The notes beneath the pieces were generated by a model that saw nothing but the letters and a program-made list of their open reading frames with translations, was not told the DNA's origin and searched no databases. A DNA stretch of 64,000 nt, from assembly GCA_964420035.1 (NCBI GenBank), contig CAYQQR010000003.1:52907-116906 (forward strand), written 5' to 3'. The translations under genes and the position numbers were made by a program. The first letter of the stretch is position 1; the number at the start of each line of letters is the position of its first letter. This document shows positions 44,458 through 52,924 of the stretch, one piece after another. The DNA comes from CAYQQR01 sp964420035 (GTDB lineage: Bacteria > Bacteroidota > Bacteroidia > Bacteroidales > SM23-62).

Positions 44458-45461
44458 TGACCCTTATGCAGGAACATACCCGTATGCAAAATGCCGCAAT
44501 AGGTTATCATGATCCTATACTGAAAGAACTCAATCTATTCATAAGCCGGGGTGAACTGATTTGTCTGCTGGGTAAGAACGGTTCCGGTAAAAGTACCTTG
44601 CTTCGTACCATAGCAGGTTTGCTTAAACCGCTTCAGGGACAGATCCGCTGGAATGACAAAGAAATACCACAAATGCTTCATAAAGAACGCTCCAGGATCA
44701 TTGCTTTTGTCCCTCCCGGCGGCCTTCCGGCCCCGGGCAGTCTGACCATAAGGGAGGTTGTTTCCATGGGCCGGATGCCCTACACCAATGTCTTCGGCCG
44801 GTTGGAGCAGAAAGACAGGCATGTTATTGACCGCTACCTGGAACAAACAGAATTGAGTCATTTGCAGAACCGCTTTTTCGACCGGGTAAGTGACGGAGAA
44901 AAACAAAGGGCTATCGTATGCCGTGCCCTGGTGCAAGAAACTCCGGTGATCCTTATGGATGAACCCACAGCCCACCTGGATATCAGTCATCGCATCAACC
45001 TGCTCAGCCGGCTCCAGCAGATGGCCCATGGTGAAGGGAAATCTATATTGATCAGTACCCACGATCTCCACCTGGCCATGCAATTTTCCGATAAATTGTG
45101 GATAATCTCAGGTGCCAGGGTCGAAGAAGGAGCCGCTGAAGATCTAATACTGAAGGGTTCCGTCGCAGAAACCTTCCTTGAAGAAGGGCTGGTTTTTGAT
45201 GATCGTACTGCAAGTTTCAGAAAACCCTGCAGTGCACAATTGCCGGTGCAATTGAAATGTCCGGATGCCCGTGTCGCTCACTGGACCCGTTACGCCATGG
45301 AAAAGGCAGGCTGTACACCGCGATCGTCAAAAGCCGGCATCGAAGTTTTAGCAAAACAACAATCCGGTCACTGGATCTGGGTCCTGAAAAAAGCTGGAAG
45401 GTCGGTTACCTTAGATAGCATATATGAGCTATCTTTGCACCTGAGAGATTCTAAATTCTAA
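44457..45461 (+). CDS. btuD: Cobalamin ABC transporter ATPase with C-terminal extension
   Basis: The 334-residue protein has Walker A GKNGSGKST near residue 39, the signature as VSDGEKQRA (variant of LSGGQ) near 143, and Walker B VILMDEPTAHLD near 164. It powers import by BtuC. The ABC domain ends near residue 250. About 80 further residues (from KCPDARVAHWTRYAMEKAG to the end) form an extension not found in E. coli BtuD; its role is unknown. The last codons (RDSKF) already lie within a 7-base periodic repeat (AGATTCT, AAATTCT). Confidence 0.9.
   Translation: MTLMQEHTRMQNAAIGYHDPILKELNLFISRGELICLLGKNGSGKSTLLRTIAGLLKPLQGQIRWNDKEIPQMLHKERSRIIAFVPPGGLPAPGSLTIREVVSMGRMPYTNVFGRLEQKDRHVIDRYLEQTELSHLQNRFFDRVSDGEKQRAIVCRALVQETPVILMDEPTAHLDISHRINLLSRLQQMAHGEGKSILISTHDLHLAMQFSDKLWIISGARVEEGAAEDLILKGSVAETFLEEGLVFDDRTASFRKPCSAQLPVQLKCPDARVAHWTRYAMEKAGCTPRSSKAGIEVLAKQQSGHWIWVLKKAGRSVTLDSIYELSLHLRDSKF
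45430..45437 (+). promoter_or_regulatory. -7 promoter element inside the 3' end of btuD
   Basis: TATCTTTG is an exact TAnnTTTG within btuD codons, about 100 bases before the next start. It is a candidate promoter for the small membrane gene and argS; transcription would begin just before the periodic repeat. Confidence 0.45.
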
Positions 45462-45537
45462 ATGTTACGGGGTACGGGGCACGAGTTACGGGGGTACGGG
45501 TAATTCGTAACGCGTAAACCTTAAATCCTTACTGTCC
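45446..45537. repeat. Heptamer-periodic block after btuD (element g)
   Basis: From 45446 the sequence runs in 7-base words: AGATTCT, AAATTCT, then a series with a common ACGGG core, for example ACGGGGT (45467) and ACGGGGC (45474), and then words with CGTAA and TTAAATCC. The block begins inside btuD, contains its TAA stop, and fills the spacer. The ACGGG/CGTAA words can pair partially. Confidence 0.75.
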
Positions 45538-45756
45538 ATGACTTCAATCAAGAAATTCATTTCCTACATCCTGATCGGCCTGGTTATCATCATCACCATC
45601 ATCACCCTTCTGGGTATATGGGAGATCATCGACCTGGGAGACATCGGTACCAAGATCGTGGGTTCCCTGCTGGTGATCTTTGCAGCATCAGCCGTAATAT
45701 TATTTATCTTTGCCGTTCTTATTAAAGATGACAAACCGATTTCAGGCGGTGATTAA
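45538..45756 (+). CDS. Small two-helix membrane protein
   Basis: The 72-residue protein has two hydrophobic helices, about residues 9-28 (YILIGLVIIITIITLLGIW) and 40-65 (VGSLLVIFAASAVILFIFAV), separated by a short acidic turn, with a charged tail (IKDDKPISGGD). The family is not recognised. Its stop is immediately followed by the argS ATG, so the two are co-transcribed. A membrane role of unknown kind is all that can be said. Confidence 0.65.
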   Translation: MTSIKKFISYILIGLVIIITIITLLGIWEIIDLGDIGTKIVGSLLVIFAASAVILFIFAVLIKDDKPISGGD

Positions 45757-47490
45757 ATGAAGATCCGGGAACAAATAACCAACAGTCTGCAGGATTATTT
45801 CGAAAAAGAAAAAGGAACAAGAGCGACCACAGGTCCGATCCAACTCCAGGTCACCCGTAAGGATTTTACGGGGGACATTACCCTCGTGGTTTTCCCCCTT
45901 CTCAAATTCATGGGGATGAAACCCGAGGAAGCCGGCCGGGTGCTGGGCGAACACCTGGCCAAAGAACTGGACGATATCAAGTCTTTCAATGTAGTCAAGG
46001 GCTTCCTGAACCTGGAAATAGCTCCCTCTTATTGGAAAGACCGGCTGGATCACTGGCTAAGGGATCCGGAAAGCGATATCAAGCTGGATCAGGAAGCATG
46101 GCGGAACTATATGGTAGAATATTCCTCTCCAAATACCAATAAACCGCTGCACCTGGGCCATATAAGAAACAATCTGATCGGTTATGCCATCTCAGGCATT
46201 CTTGAAAGCCTGGGCCACAAAGTCTATAAGGTGAACCTGGTCAATGACCGGGGCATACACATTTGCAAATCCATGCTGGCTTACCGGAAATGGGGACTGG
46301 GAGAAAAACCCGGTCCGCATTTGAAAGGCGACCAGCTGGTGGGTAAATACTATGTACTGTTCGAACAGGAGGCCAAAAAAGATCCAAACCTGATCAAGGA
46401 AGCACAGGAGCTCCTGCGTCATTGGGAACGGAACGATAAAGAAGTTGTGGCCCTCTGGCAGCAAATGAACGAATGGGTGTATGAGGGTTTTAATGAAACC
46501 TACAAGCGGATGGGGGTCAGCTTCGACAAGATCTATTATGAATCGGAAACCTATAAACTGGGTAAACAGCTGGTCCTGCAAGGCTTAAAACATAATGTTT
46601 TCATAAAAAGGCCGGATGGTTCGGTCTGGGCTGACCTTTCGGATCGCGGACTGGATCAAAAGCTGCTCTTGAGATCCGATGGTACTTCGGTATATATCAC
46701 CCAGGATCTGGGTACGGCCCATCAGCGTTTTCAGGAATATGACATCGATGAACATATTTACGTGGTGGGTAATGAACAAAATTATCATTTTCAGGTCCTT
46801 AAGATACTGCTTGAAAAGCTGGATTTTTCCTGGGCGACCCACCTTTACCACCTTTCCTATGGTATGGTGGAATTACCTGAAGGTAAGATGAAATCAAGGG
46901 AGGGCAAGGTGGTGGATGCCGACGACCTGATGGATGAAATGTATGTAACCGCCAAAAATATGGCAGATGAACTGGGCAAGCTTGAGGGTTATACCGAAAA
47001 GGAAAAAGAAGAAGTGTACCGGATCATCGGTATGGGAGCCCTGAAATATTTTATCCTGAAAGTGGACCCCAAAAAGAAAATGCTCTTTGATCCCAAAGAA
47101 TCAATTGATTTTAACGGCAATACCGGTCCTTTCATTCAATATACCCACGCACGGATCAATTCGGTTTTAAGGAAAGCGGAAGAAACCAAGGCCTATTCAG
47201 GGAAGGAGGGAAGCCCTGAGATCAATGCCAAGGAACAGGAAGTTATTAAACTGATCGCCCGATTCCCGGAAAGTGTTCGGATGGCCGCTGAAGAACTCAA
47301 TCCCTCCCTGATCCTGAATCATATATACGAACTGGCCAGGGAATTCAACCAGTTCTACCATGATTATACCATCCTCAGTGAAAAAGATCCCCTGATCAAG
47401 GACCTGCGCATCGACCTGACCCGCGCCACCGGCGAAGCTATCCGCAGAGGTATGAACATGGTGGGGATCGAAGTGCCGGAACGGATGTAA
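45757..47490 (+). CDS. argS: Arginyl-tRNA synthetase
   Basis: The class I synthetase (577 residues) charges tRNA-Arg. It has the ArgRS N-terminal Add-1 domain, the HIGH-type motif in NKPLHLGHIRNNLIG near residue 130, the KMSKS counterpart KMKSREGKV near 378, and the C-terminal DALR anticodon-binding domain (ARFPESVRMAAEELNPSLI, split). The start ATG touches the stop of the small membrane gene. The length is normal for the family. Confidence 0.96.
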   Translation: MKIREQITNSLQDYFEKEKGTRATTGPIQLQVTRKDFTGDITLVVFPLLKFMGMKPEEAGRVLGEHLAKELDDIKSFNVVKGFLNLEIAPSYWKDRLDHWLRDPESDIKLDQEAWRNYMVEYSSPNTNKPLHLGHIRNNLIGYAISGILESLGHKVYKVNLVNDRGIHICKSMLAYRKWGLGEKPGPHLKGDQLVGKYYVLFEQEAKKDPNLIKEAQELLRHWERNDKEVVALWQQMNEWVYEGFNETYKRMGVSFDKIYYESETYKLGKQLVLQGLKHNVFIKRPDGSVWADLSDRGLDQKLLLRSDGTSVYITQDLGTAHQRFQEYDIDEHIYVVGNEQNYHFQVLKILLEKLDFSWATHLYHLSYGMVELPEGKMKSREGKVVDADDLMDEMYVTAKNMADELGKLEGYTEKEKEEVYRIIGMGALKYFILKVDPKKKMLFDPKESIDFNGNTGPFIQYTHARINSVLRKAEETKAYSGKEGSPEINAKEQEVIKLIARFPESVRMAAEELNPSLILNHIYELAREFNQFYHDYTILSEKDPLIKDLRIDLTRATGEAIRRGMNMVGIEVPERM

Positions 47491-47621
47491 TATATAGTTC
47501 CGGGTTCCAGGTTCCGGGTATTTTATTTTAGTCTTCGCCTGGAATAGGTTGACCCAATACCACCCGCAACCCGAAACCCGTAACACTTAAAACGAAAACC
47601 TTAAATCCTTAAATCCCTCCT
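47491..47621. repeat. Heptamer inverted repeat after argS (element h)
   Basis: The left arm has GTTCCGG (47497), GTTCCAG (47504) and GTTCCGG (47511) in exact 7-base register. The right arm has CAACCCG (47567), AAACCCG (47574) and further 7-base words to TAAATCC (47602) and TTAAATCC. The arms pair with about one mismatch per word. The loop contains TTTAGTCTTCGCCT (47527-47540), which occurs identically in the next spacer at 48156. The block lies between convergent genes. Confidence 0.8.
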
Positions 47622-48089
47622 TCATTCCTGATACGGAACCCCCAGGAGTTCCCCGTACTTCTTCACTTCATCTTCCCCTTTCCTTACCGAATCCACGATC
47701 TTTACATCCACCCGCTTCTTGGTCACCCGGTCAAATAAGAAAATACGGTAATCAGCTTTAGTATTGGTCCTGGGCCGGTTGCTCCTGCTGAAGGCTGTCG
47801 GGCTCTTTTTGGCCTGGCCCATCATGAGGATATGGCTGGTGGTTATGTTTTCCCAGCGTCCGATACGAAACACACCGAACAACATGGAATATTTCATGTA
47901 TTGTTTTTTCTCGGTATTAAGCAGGGTTCCGTTATAAGAAAAAGCTGCAAAAGCACCCAGCAGGGTGATCAGCATCCCCACCAGGATGCCACCCAAAAAT
48001 CCGTTCACGATCCCGGCAATGATCAGAACATAGCCGGAAGCAGAAAATGTCGGACCATAGGATAAGTCGAGCTTGTTGTCTATTATCAT
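47622..48089 (-). CDS. Membrane protein of unknown function
   Basis: The 155-residue protein starts MIIDNKLDLSYGPTFSASG (ATG at 48089; an upstream TTG at 48110 is less likely). Two hydrophobic segments lie at about residues 19-38 and 39-58 (VLIIAGIVNGFLGGILVGM, LITLLGAFAAFSYNG). The remaining ~90 residues are a basic soluble tail (SRSNRPRTNTKADYRIFLFD, KVDVKIVDSVRKG-type). I do not recognise the family. It is a single gene flanked by periodic repeat blocks on both sides. Confidence 0.65.
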   Translation of the reverse strand: MIIDNKLDLSYGPTFSASGYVLIIAGIVNGFLGGILVGMLITLLGAFAAFSYNGTLLNTEKKQYMKYSMLFGVFRIGRWENITTSHILMMGQAKKSPTAFSRSNRPRTNTKADYRIFLFDRVTKKRVDVKIVDSVRKGEDEVKKYGELLGVPYQE

Positions 48090-48110
48090 GGCTTTGAATT
48101 TAAGGAACAA

Positions 48111-48206
48111 TTTTTAAAATGTTACGCGTTACGAGCTACGGTTTCTTCTCCGAGATTTAGTCTTCGCCTCACTACCCGTAACGCGCAAAGCGTAACGCGA
48201 AACACG
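48111..48206. repeat. Heptamer inverted repeat upstream of ffh (element i)
   Basis: The left arm has GTTACGC (48121), GTTACGA (48128) and GCTACGG (48135). The right arm has CCGTAAC (48176), GCGCAAA (48183), GCGTAAC (48190) and GCGAAAC (48197). Outer and inner words are exact complements and the middle one is not. The loop holds TTTAGTCTTCGCCT (48156-48169), identical to the loop of the block at 47527. This spacer lies between divergent genes, so it cannot be only a terminator. Confidence 0.8.
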
Positions 48207-48246
48207 CGGCATACCAAACAGACTTCAGATTATCCGACTCTTTCGT

Positions 48247-48254
48247 TATATTTG
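48247..48254 (+). promoter_or_regulatory. -7 promoter element of ffh
   Basis: TATATTTG is an exact TAnnTTTG, 24 bases before the ffh ATG at 48279. This also argues against a start at 48252. Confidence 0.6.
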
Positions 48255-48278
48255 CATTCGTTTTTACCGGGGAAAATT

Positions 48279-49613
48279 ATGTTTGAAAGTTTAAGCGACA
48301 GACTGGAACAATCATTCAAGTTGCTGAAAGGGCAGGGGAGGATTACGGAGGTCAACGTGGCCGAAACACTCAAGGATATTCGAAGGGCCCTTTTGGATGC
48401 GGATGTCAACTACAAGATTGCCAAGAGTTTCACTGATACGGTTAAGGAAAAGGCCCTGGGACAAAAGATACTGACTTCCGTGCAGCCAGGACAGATGATG
48501 GTGAAGCTGGTACATGACGAACTCGCGGAACTGATGGGTCAGGAAGCCGAACCCATCGAGCTGAAGGGAAATCCCAACATCATACTGATCGCCGGCTTGC
48601 AAGGTTCCGGTAAAACCACTTTCGCGGCCAAACTGGCCAATCACCTGAAGAATAAGCAGGGTAAGAATCCTATGCTGGTTGCAGGCGACGTTTACCGTCC
48701 CGCGGCCATCGACCAGCTTGAGGTCCTGGGCGAACAGATACAGGTTCCGGTATACACCGAAGAGGGCAACCGGAACCCGGTAAAGATTTCCAGGGCCGCT
48801 ATTTCCGAGGCCCGTTCAAAAGGATACAGCAACCTGATCATCGATACCGCCGGTCGCCTGGCCATTGATGAGCAAATGATGCAGGAGATTGCCGGCATCA
48901 AGAAAGCAATCGACCCGCATGAGATCCTGTTCGTGGTGGATGCCATGACCGGTCAGGATGCCGTAAATACGGCCCGGGAGTTTAATGAAAGACTGGATTA
49001 CCATGGGGTGGTCCTCACCAAACTGGATGGAGATACCCGCGGTGGAGCGGCCCTTTCCATACGGGCCGAGGTGGACAAACCCATTAAGTTCATCAGTGCC
49101 GGCGAGAAAATGGATGCCATCGATGTGTTCCATCCCAGCAGGATGGCCGACCGGATATTGGGGATGGGCGATATCGTTTCCCTGGTTGAACGGGCCCAGG
49201 AACAATACGATGCTGAAGAGGCCCGAAAGCTGCAGAAAAAGATCGCCAAAGACCAGTTCAACTTCAACGATTTCATGGCACAGCTGCAGCAGATCAAGAA
49301 AATGGGGAATGTCAAGGATCTCGCGGGTATGATACCAGGAGTAGGCAAGGCCCTGAAGAATATCGACCTGGAAGACGATGCCTTCGCGGGACTGGAAGCC
49401 ATTATCCAATCCATGACCCCGGGAGAACGTGAAAATCCCATGATTCTGAACGGAAGCAGGAGAAAACGCATTGCCAATGGATCGGGTACCAGCATCCAGG
49501 AGGTGAACCGCCTGATCAAACAATTCAGCGAAACCCGCAAATTGATGAAGATGATGCAGGGAGGAAAAGCACGCAACCTGATGAAAATGATGGGAAACAT
49601 GCCTGGTCGCTAG
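48279..49613 (+). CDS. ffh: Signal recognition particle protein Ffh
   Basis: Ffh binds SRP RNA and signal sequences and delivers ribosomes to FtsY. The 444-residue protein shows the N domain (FESLSDRLEQSFKLLKGQG, split), the G domain with GLQGSGKTTFAAKLA near residue 108, DTAGRL near 190 and TKLDGDTRGGAALS near 246, and the methionine-rich M domain (MMQGGKARNLMKMMGNMPG). The last codons (Gly-Arg-stop, GGT CGC TAG) are part of the following 7-base repeat. The SRP RNA gene itself is not in the window. Confidence 0.97.
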   Translation: MFESLSDRLEQSFKLLKGQGRITEVNVAETLKDIRRALLDADVNYKIAKSFTDTVKEKALGQKILTSVQPGQMMVKLVHDELAELMGQEAEPIELKGNPNIILIAGLQGSGKTTFAAKLANHLKNKQGKNPMLVAGDVYRPAAIDQLEVLGEQIQVPVYTEEGNRNPVKISRAAISEARSKGYSNLIIDTAGRLAIDEQMMQEIAGIKKAIDPHEILFVVDAMTGQDAVNTAREFNERLDYHGVVLTKLDGDTRGGAALSIRAEVDKPIKFISAGEKMDAIDVFHPSRMADRILGMGDIVSLVERAQEQYDAEEARKLQKKIAKDQFNFNDFMAQLQQIKKMGNVKDLAGMIPGVGKALKNIDLEDDAFAGLEAIIQSMTPGERENPMILNGSRRKRIANGSGTSIQEVNRLIKQFSETRKLMKMMQGGKARNLMKMMGNMPGR

Positions 49614-49695
49614 TCGCTGGTTTCTGGTCGCTGGCCTCTGGTATTAATAAATTCATAACCGTAACACGTAACAATTTACTAATCCGTAATCCGCA
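49606..49695. repeat. Heptamer-periodic block between ffh and folD (element j)
   Basis: Words in exact register include GTCGCTA (49606, containing the ffh stop TAG), GTCGCTG (49613, 49627), GTTTCTG (49620) and GCCTCTG (49634). The right half has CGTAA-type words (ACCGTAA, CACGTAA) and TCCGTAA/TCCGCAA immediately before the folD ATG. The first words belong to the CTGGTNN family seen at 26685 and 61070. Confidence 0.75.
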
Positions 49696-50577
49696 ATGCA
49701 AATAATCGACGGTAAGGCCACCGCACAACAGATCCGGAATGAGATAACAGAAGAGGTTAACCAACTGAAAGCCAAGGGAGCAAGGATTCCCCACCTGGCT
49801 GTGGTATTGGTGGGCCATGACGGAGGTTCGGAGACCTACGTGAAATTCAAGATCAGGGATTGTGAAGAAGTGGGCTTTGAATCCACCCTGATCCGCTATG
49901 AAGACGATGTATCCGAAGCCGATCTTTTAAAACAGGTCCATGACCTGAATAAAAATGAAGGTATCAACGGTTTTATCGTTCAATTGCCCCTGCCGGCTCA
50001 TATTGATGACCAAAAGGTTCTGGATGCCATCGACCCGGTTAAGGACGTTGACGGTTTTCACCCGGTGAACCTGGGCCGCCTTGTTGCCGGATTGCCCGGA
50101 TTTGTTTCGGCAACCCCGGCTGGAATCATACAATTGATTGAGCGTTATAAGATTGAAACCGAAGGAAAACACTGTGTGATCTTGGGACGCAGTAACATCG
50201 TCGGAAGACCCCTGAGTATACTGCTTTCCAGAAAAACAGAACCCGGTAATTGTACCGTCACCCTCTGCCATTCCCGTACCCCCGATATAGCAGAACATTG
50301 CCGCCGGGCCGATATTCTGATCGCTGCCCTCGGTAAACCTGAATTTGTTACTGCAGGTATGGTCAAGGAAAACGCGGTGGTTATTGATGTCGGTACCACC
50401 CGGGTAAAATCGGATCAGACTAAATCCGGCTGGAAACTTAAAGGTGATGTGCTTTTTGAAGAAGTGTCACCACAAGCTTCCTTCATTACCCCCGTGCCGG
50501 GAGGCGTCGGACCCATGACCCGGGTGGCCCTGTTGCTGAATACCCTTAAAGCAACAAAAAAAGAGATCTATCCCTGA
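49696..50577 (+). CDS. folD: Bifunctional methylenetetrahydrofolate dehydrogenase/cyclohydrolase
   Basis: FolD interconverts 5,10-methylene- and 10-formyl-tetrahydrofolate. The 293-residue protein has the catalytic segment SETYVKFKIRDCEEVGF (YxxxK) near residue 50, the QLPLPAHID motif near 97, DVDGFHPVNLGRL near 120 and the C-terminal signature TPVPGGVGPMTRVALL near 270. The start is the ATG right after the repeat block. Its 3' end overlaps a terminator for the oppositely oriented gene. Confidence 0.96.
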   Translation: MQIIDGKATAQQIRNEITEEVNQLKAKGARIPHLAVVLVGHDGGSETYVKFKIRDCEEVGFESTLIRYEDDVSEADLLKQVHDLNKNEGINGFIVQLPLPAHIDDQKVLDAIDPVKDVDGFHPVNLGRLVAGLPGFVSATPAGIIQLIERYKIETEGKHCVILGRSNIVGRPLSILLSRKTEPGNCTVTLCHSRTPDIAEHCRRADILIAALGKPEFVTAGMVKENAVVIDVGTTRVKSDQTKSGWKLKGDVLFEEVSPQASFITPVPGGVGPMTRVALLLNTLKATKKEIYP

Positions 50578-50589
50578 GGACAGATCTCT
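50556..50589 (-). terminator. Intrinsic terminator of the LVIVD-repeat gene
   Basis: AGAGATCT (50562-50569) and AGATCTCT (50582-50589) form a perfect 8-bp stem with a 12-base loop. Read leftward it is followed by seven T (complement of the A-run at 50556-50562). It lies 22 bases past the stop of the leftward gene and overlaps the last codons of folD. Confidence 0.75.
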
Positions 50590-50610
50590 CTCGCCTATGG
50601 TAAATAAACC

Positions 50611-51909
50611 CTACCTGGAAAAAACAGGGATGAAACTCATTTCCTGAATATCGGTGACATCGGTGTAATCGTACTGGTAAATACCGTCATTGCCTATCAT
50701 CAACAGAATATCCCCCAGCGGGATTACATCAAAGCTGTGTATTTCCTCGAAGGTGGACAGACGGTAGTCGGTGATGCGGTAGGGATCGGAGGCATCGAAA
50801 ACCTTCAAACCTGCATCCCCGTCACAAATAAATAACGTGCCCCCATCAATGCCCAATCCATGAGGGTTATACATTGGATAGGATTGAACAAGGCCGGGAT
50901 CATATACATTGCTGATATCCACAACATCCAACCGGTTAACATCCCCTTCACATAGATTTCCGGTACGCAGGGTAATGTAGGCATAATGGTCTTCCACAAC
51001 AACAGGATCACAGCTGGTCACATGCCAGTAGGAGGACAGATAGTCAGGTTGATAGGGATCCTGCAGGGAGTAGATGTACATTCCGTTCATGGAGCCTATG
51101 AATAATTTTGTATTGTAAATGAACACCGTTTCAATGTTCCAGCCAATATGCATACTTCCTGCTCCCATTGGATCCAGGGGATCACTGATGTCGAACATGT
51201 GGAGGTTAAAGGCATCTATGGTATAGAGAACCGATCCGTAAATTATAAACCGGGCCGTGGAGCCGCCTTTGCCTGTTTCACCTCCGCCACCGGCAGCCGA
51301 ATTTACATCCATGGGCATGAATGAGGAGCGGACATCGTAAAGATATTCCTTTGACCTCCCTAAAACCGGAAAGGCTTGTTTTGTTGTAATCTCCTCTGTT
51401 ACTTCTTTGGTTTCGTAGCCGATGACCACTCCTTTTGATTCGTCCACTTCACCCAAATGGGAACTGGCTTCGTACGGTGGAACCGAATATTCGAAAATAT
51501 CCCTGAAACGTGCAATCTTTCGGATATTGTTAAGATCGCTTATATCCAGGGCGACCAGGTCAACATAACTGTCTGCATACAGAATATTTCCTTTAATCGC
51601 CAGATCCACGTTCCCGGGTATCTTTAAGAACCTGATAACTTCAGGATTGTAGGGATCAGAATTATCGATCACATGGATTCCTTCACGTGTTTCATTGACG
51701 AAAAGGTAGTCGCCCATTACATATAGTTTTCCCGGGTGGGTAAGGGGAATGGGGTCGGAATTTTCCACAGGGGACCGCAGTTCTTCATAGGACATATATA
51801 ACGGTTCACTGACCGTATAGGTTCGGAAGTATTGATCCTGGCAAGCACTGAAGAAACACGCGGAAATAGTCAGGCAGAAAAACCGGAGGATTGTTTTTTT
51901 TGTTTTCAT
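50611..51909 (-). CDS. LVIVD-repeat beta-propeller lipoprotein
   Basis: The 432-residue protein starts MKTKKTILRFFCLTISACFF with a lipobox-like FFSAC, so the start is the ATG at 51909 rather than the upstream frame extension to 52014. The mature part has repeated blades of the LVIVD type: GIHVIDNSDPYNPEVIRFLK, LDISDLNNIRKIA, MFDISDPLDPMGAG, VDISNVYDPGLVQSY, VFDASDPYRITDYR. This suggests a beta-propeller at the outer membrane. Such proteins are common in Bacteroidetes and mostly of unknown function. It ends at an intrinsic terminator inside folD. Confidence 0.8.
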   Translation of the reverse strand: MKTKKTILRFFCLTISACFFSACQDQYFRTYTVSEPLYMSYEELRSPVENSDPIPLTHPGKLYVMGDYLFVNETREGIHVIDNSDPYNPEVIRFLKIPGNVDLAIKGNILYADSYVDLVALDISDLNNIRKIARFRDIFEYSVPPYEASSHLGEVDESKGVVIGYETKEVTEEITTKQAFPVLGRSKEYLYDVRSSFMPMDVNSAAGGGGETGKGGSTARFIIYGSVLYTIDAFNLHMFDISDPLDPMGAGSMHIGWNIETVFIYNTKLFIGSMNGMYIYSLQDPYQPDYLSSYWHVTSCDPVVVEDHYAYITLRTGNLCEGDVNRLDVVDISNVYDPGLVQSYPMYNPHGLGIDGGTLFICDGDAGLKVFDASDPYRITDYRLSTFEEIHSFDVIPLGDILLMIGNDGIYQYDYTDVTDIQEMSFIPVFSR

Positions 51910-52022
51910 GCTTTCATCATTCATTGATCCGGTCGTAAGATGAAGAGCCGGTTCGAAGCGTTGCGTCTGATTCAAAATATTTTTAAAAAGCAACCATTGG
52001 CATGGATCCGGCATCTATAAAT

Positions 52023-52086
52023 AATGTCTCAACCTCTCTATGTCTCCGCGTCTCTTCAACTCATCGGCTCTTAAGCTCTTAATCCT
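52023..52086. repeat. Octamer-periodic block with GAG/CTC phase (element k)
   Basis: Eight consecutive 8-base words, of which seven end in CTC, for example AATGTCTC (52023), TATGTCTC (52039), CGCGTCTC (52047) and TTAAGCTC (52071). Read on the other strand these are GAGACATT, GAGACATA, GAGACGCG and GAGCTTAA. The block at 63843-64000 has GAGCTTAA first and then GAGACATT, the same word order. The spacer lies between divergent genes. Confidence 0.8.
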
Positions 52087-52093
52087 TGGAACC

Positions 52094-52807
52094 ATGAAAA
52101 ACCTTCTCCTAATCTTTTTTCTGTTGTCTGGCATAAGGTTGTATGCCCAGAACAATCCCGCCCGCGTTTACCTGAAAAACGGAAGTGTCATTAACGGCTA
52201 CCTGCAGGAAGAATCCCATAAGGTCAAAATAAAAACGTCCACCGGTAATGTCTGGGTTTTTGACAAATCGGAAATCGACAGCATCAAAAGTGTGAAGCGT
52301 CTCGACCGGAGTATGGAATCTGTAAGCAAAGGCTATATGAGTTTTACCTCTTTCGGATTTCTTGCCGGCTTGCCGAAAAGTGTACAAGAGATGATCTTTT
52401 CACTCGAAAGCAGTCATGGATATTCCTGGAATTTCGGTCTGTATACCGGGCTGGCCGCCGGATTGGAACTCTACCAGTCGGCCTTGCTTCCCTTAAGTAT
52501 GGATATAAGGTATTTCCTGAAAAGACAAGGATTCCGTCCCTTTGTCAGGGCCAAGGCAGGTTTTTCATTTCCGATCGAAGACCCTGAGGATCGGTGGAAC
52601 TATCACTATGATGCTATGGGTGGGCAGAGTTACGGACTGGGAGGGGGGATTTATCTGCCGGTATCCGGGAACAATGCCATTATTTTTGAATCTCTTTATC
52701 GTCTGCAGGATGCCAGGGTCATGACTATCAACGAATGGAATAACGATAAAGTTAAAATAACAGAACGATTCAGACGTTTAGAATTCAGGATGGGCTTTGT
52801 GTTTTAG
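52094..52807 (+). CDS. Outer-membrane beta-barrel candidate
   Basis: The 237-residue protein starts MKNLLLIFFLLSGIRLYAQ, a signal peptide (the ATG at 52094 is used instead of 52040). Residues 22-60 resemble a small beta fold (ARVYLKNGSVINGYLQ, VKIKTSTGNVWVFDKSEID). The rest alternates polar and aromatic residues in strands and ends with ...RLEFRMGFVF, a C-terminal aromatic typical of outer-membrane barrels. The function is not recognised. It is divergent from the LVIVD gene and followed by the GH84-like gene after 117 bases. Confidence 0.7.
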   Translation: MKNLLLIFFLLSGIRLYAQNNPARVYLKNGSVINGYLQEESHKVKIKTSTGNVWVFDKSEIDSIKSVKRLDRSMESVSKGYMSFTSFGFLAGLPKSVQEMIFSLESSHGYSWNFGLYTGLAAGLELYQSALLPLSMDIRYFLKRQGFRPFVRAKAGFSFPIEDPEDRWNYHYDAMGGQSYGLGGGIYLPVSGNNAIIFESLYRLQDARVMTINEWNNDKVKITERFRRLEFRMGFVF

Positions 52808-52924
52808 GAAGGTATCCCTGTTTATTTCTGTTTAAACCCTCTTGAAAACTAATTAACCGATCTGGTATAAAGTTTGTCATATTCTTTATTTTTACAATTA
52901 AAATCTCATTTCACCTGCAAAAGG

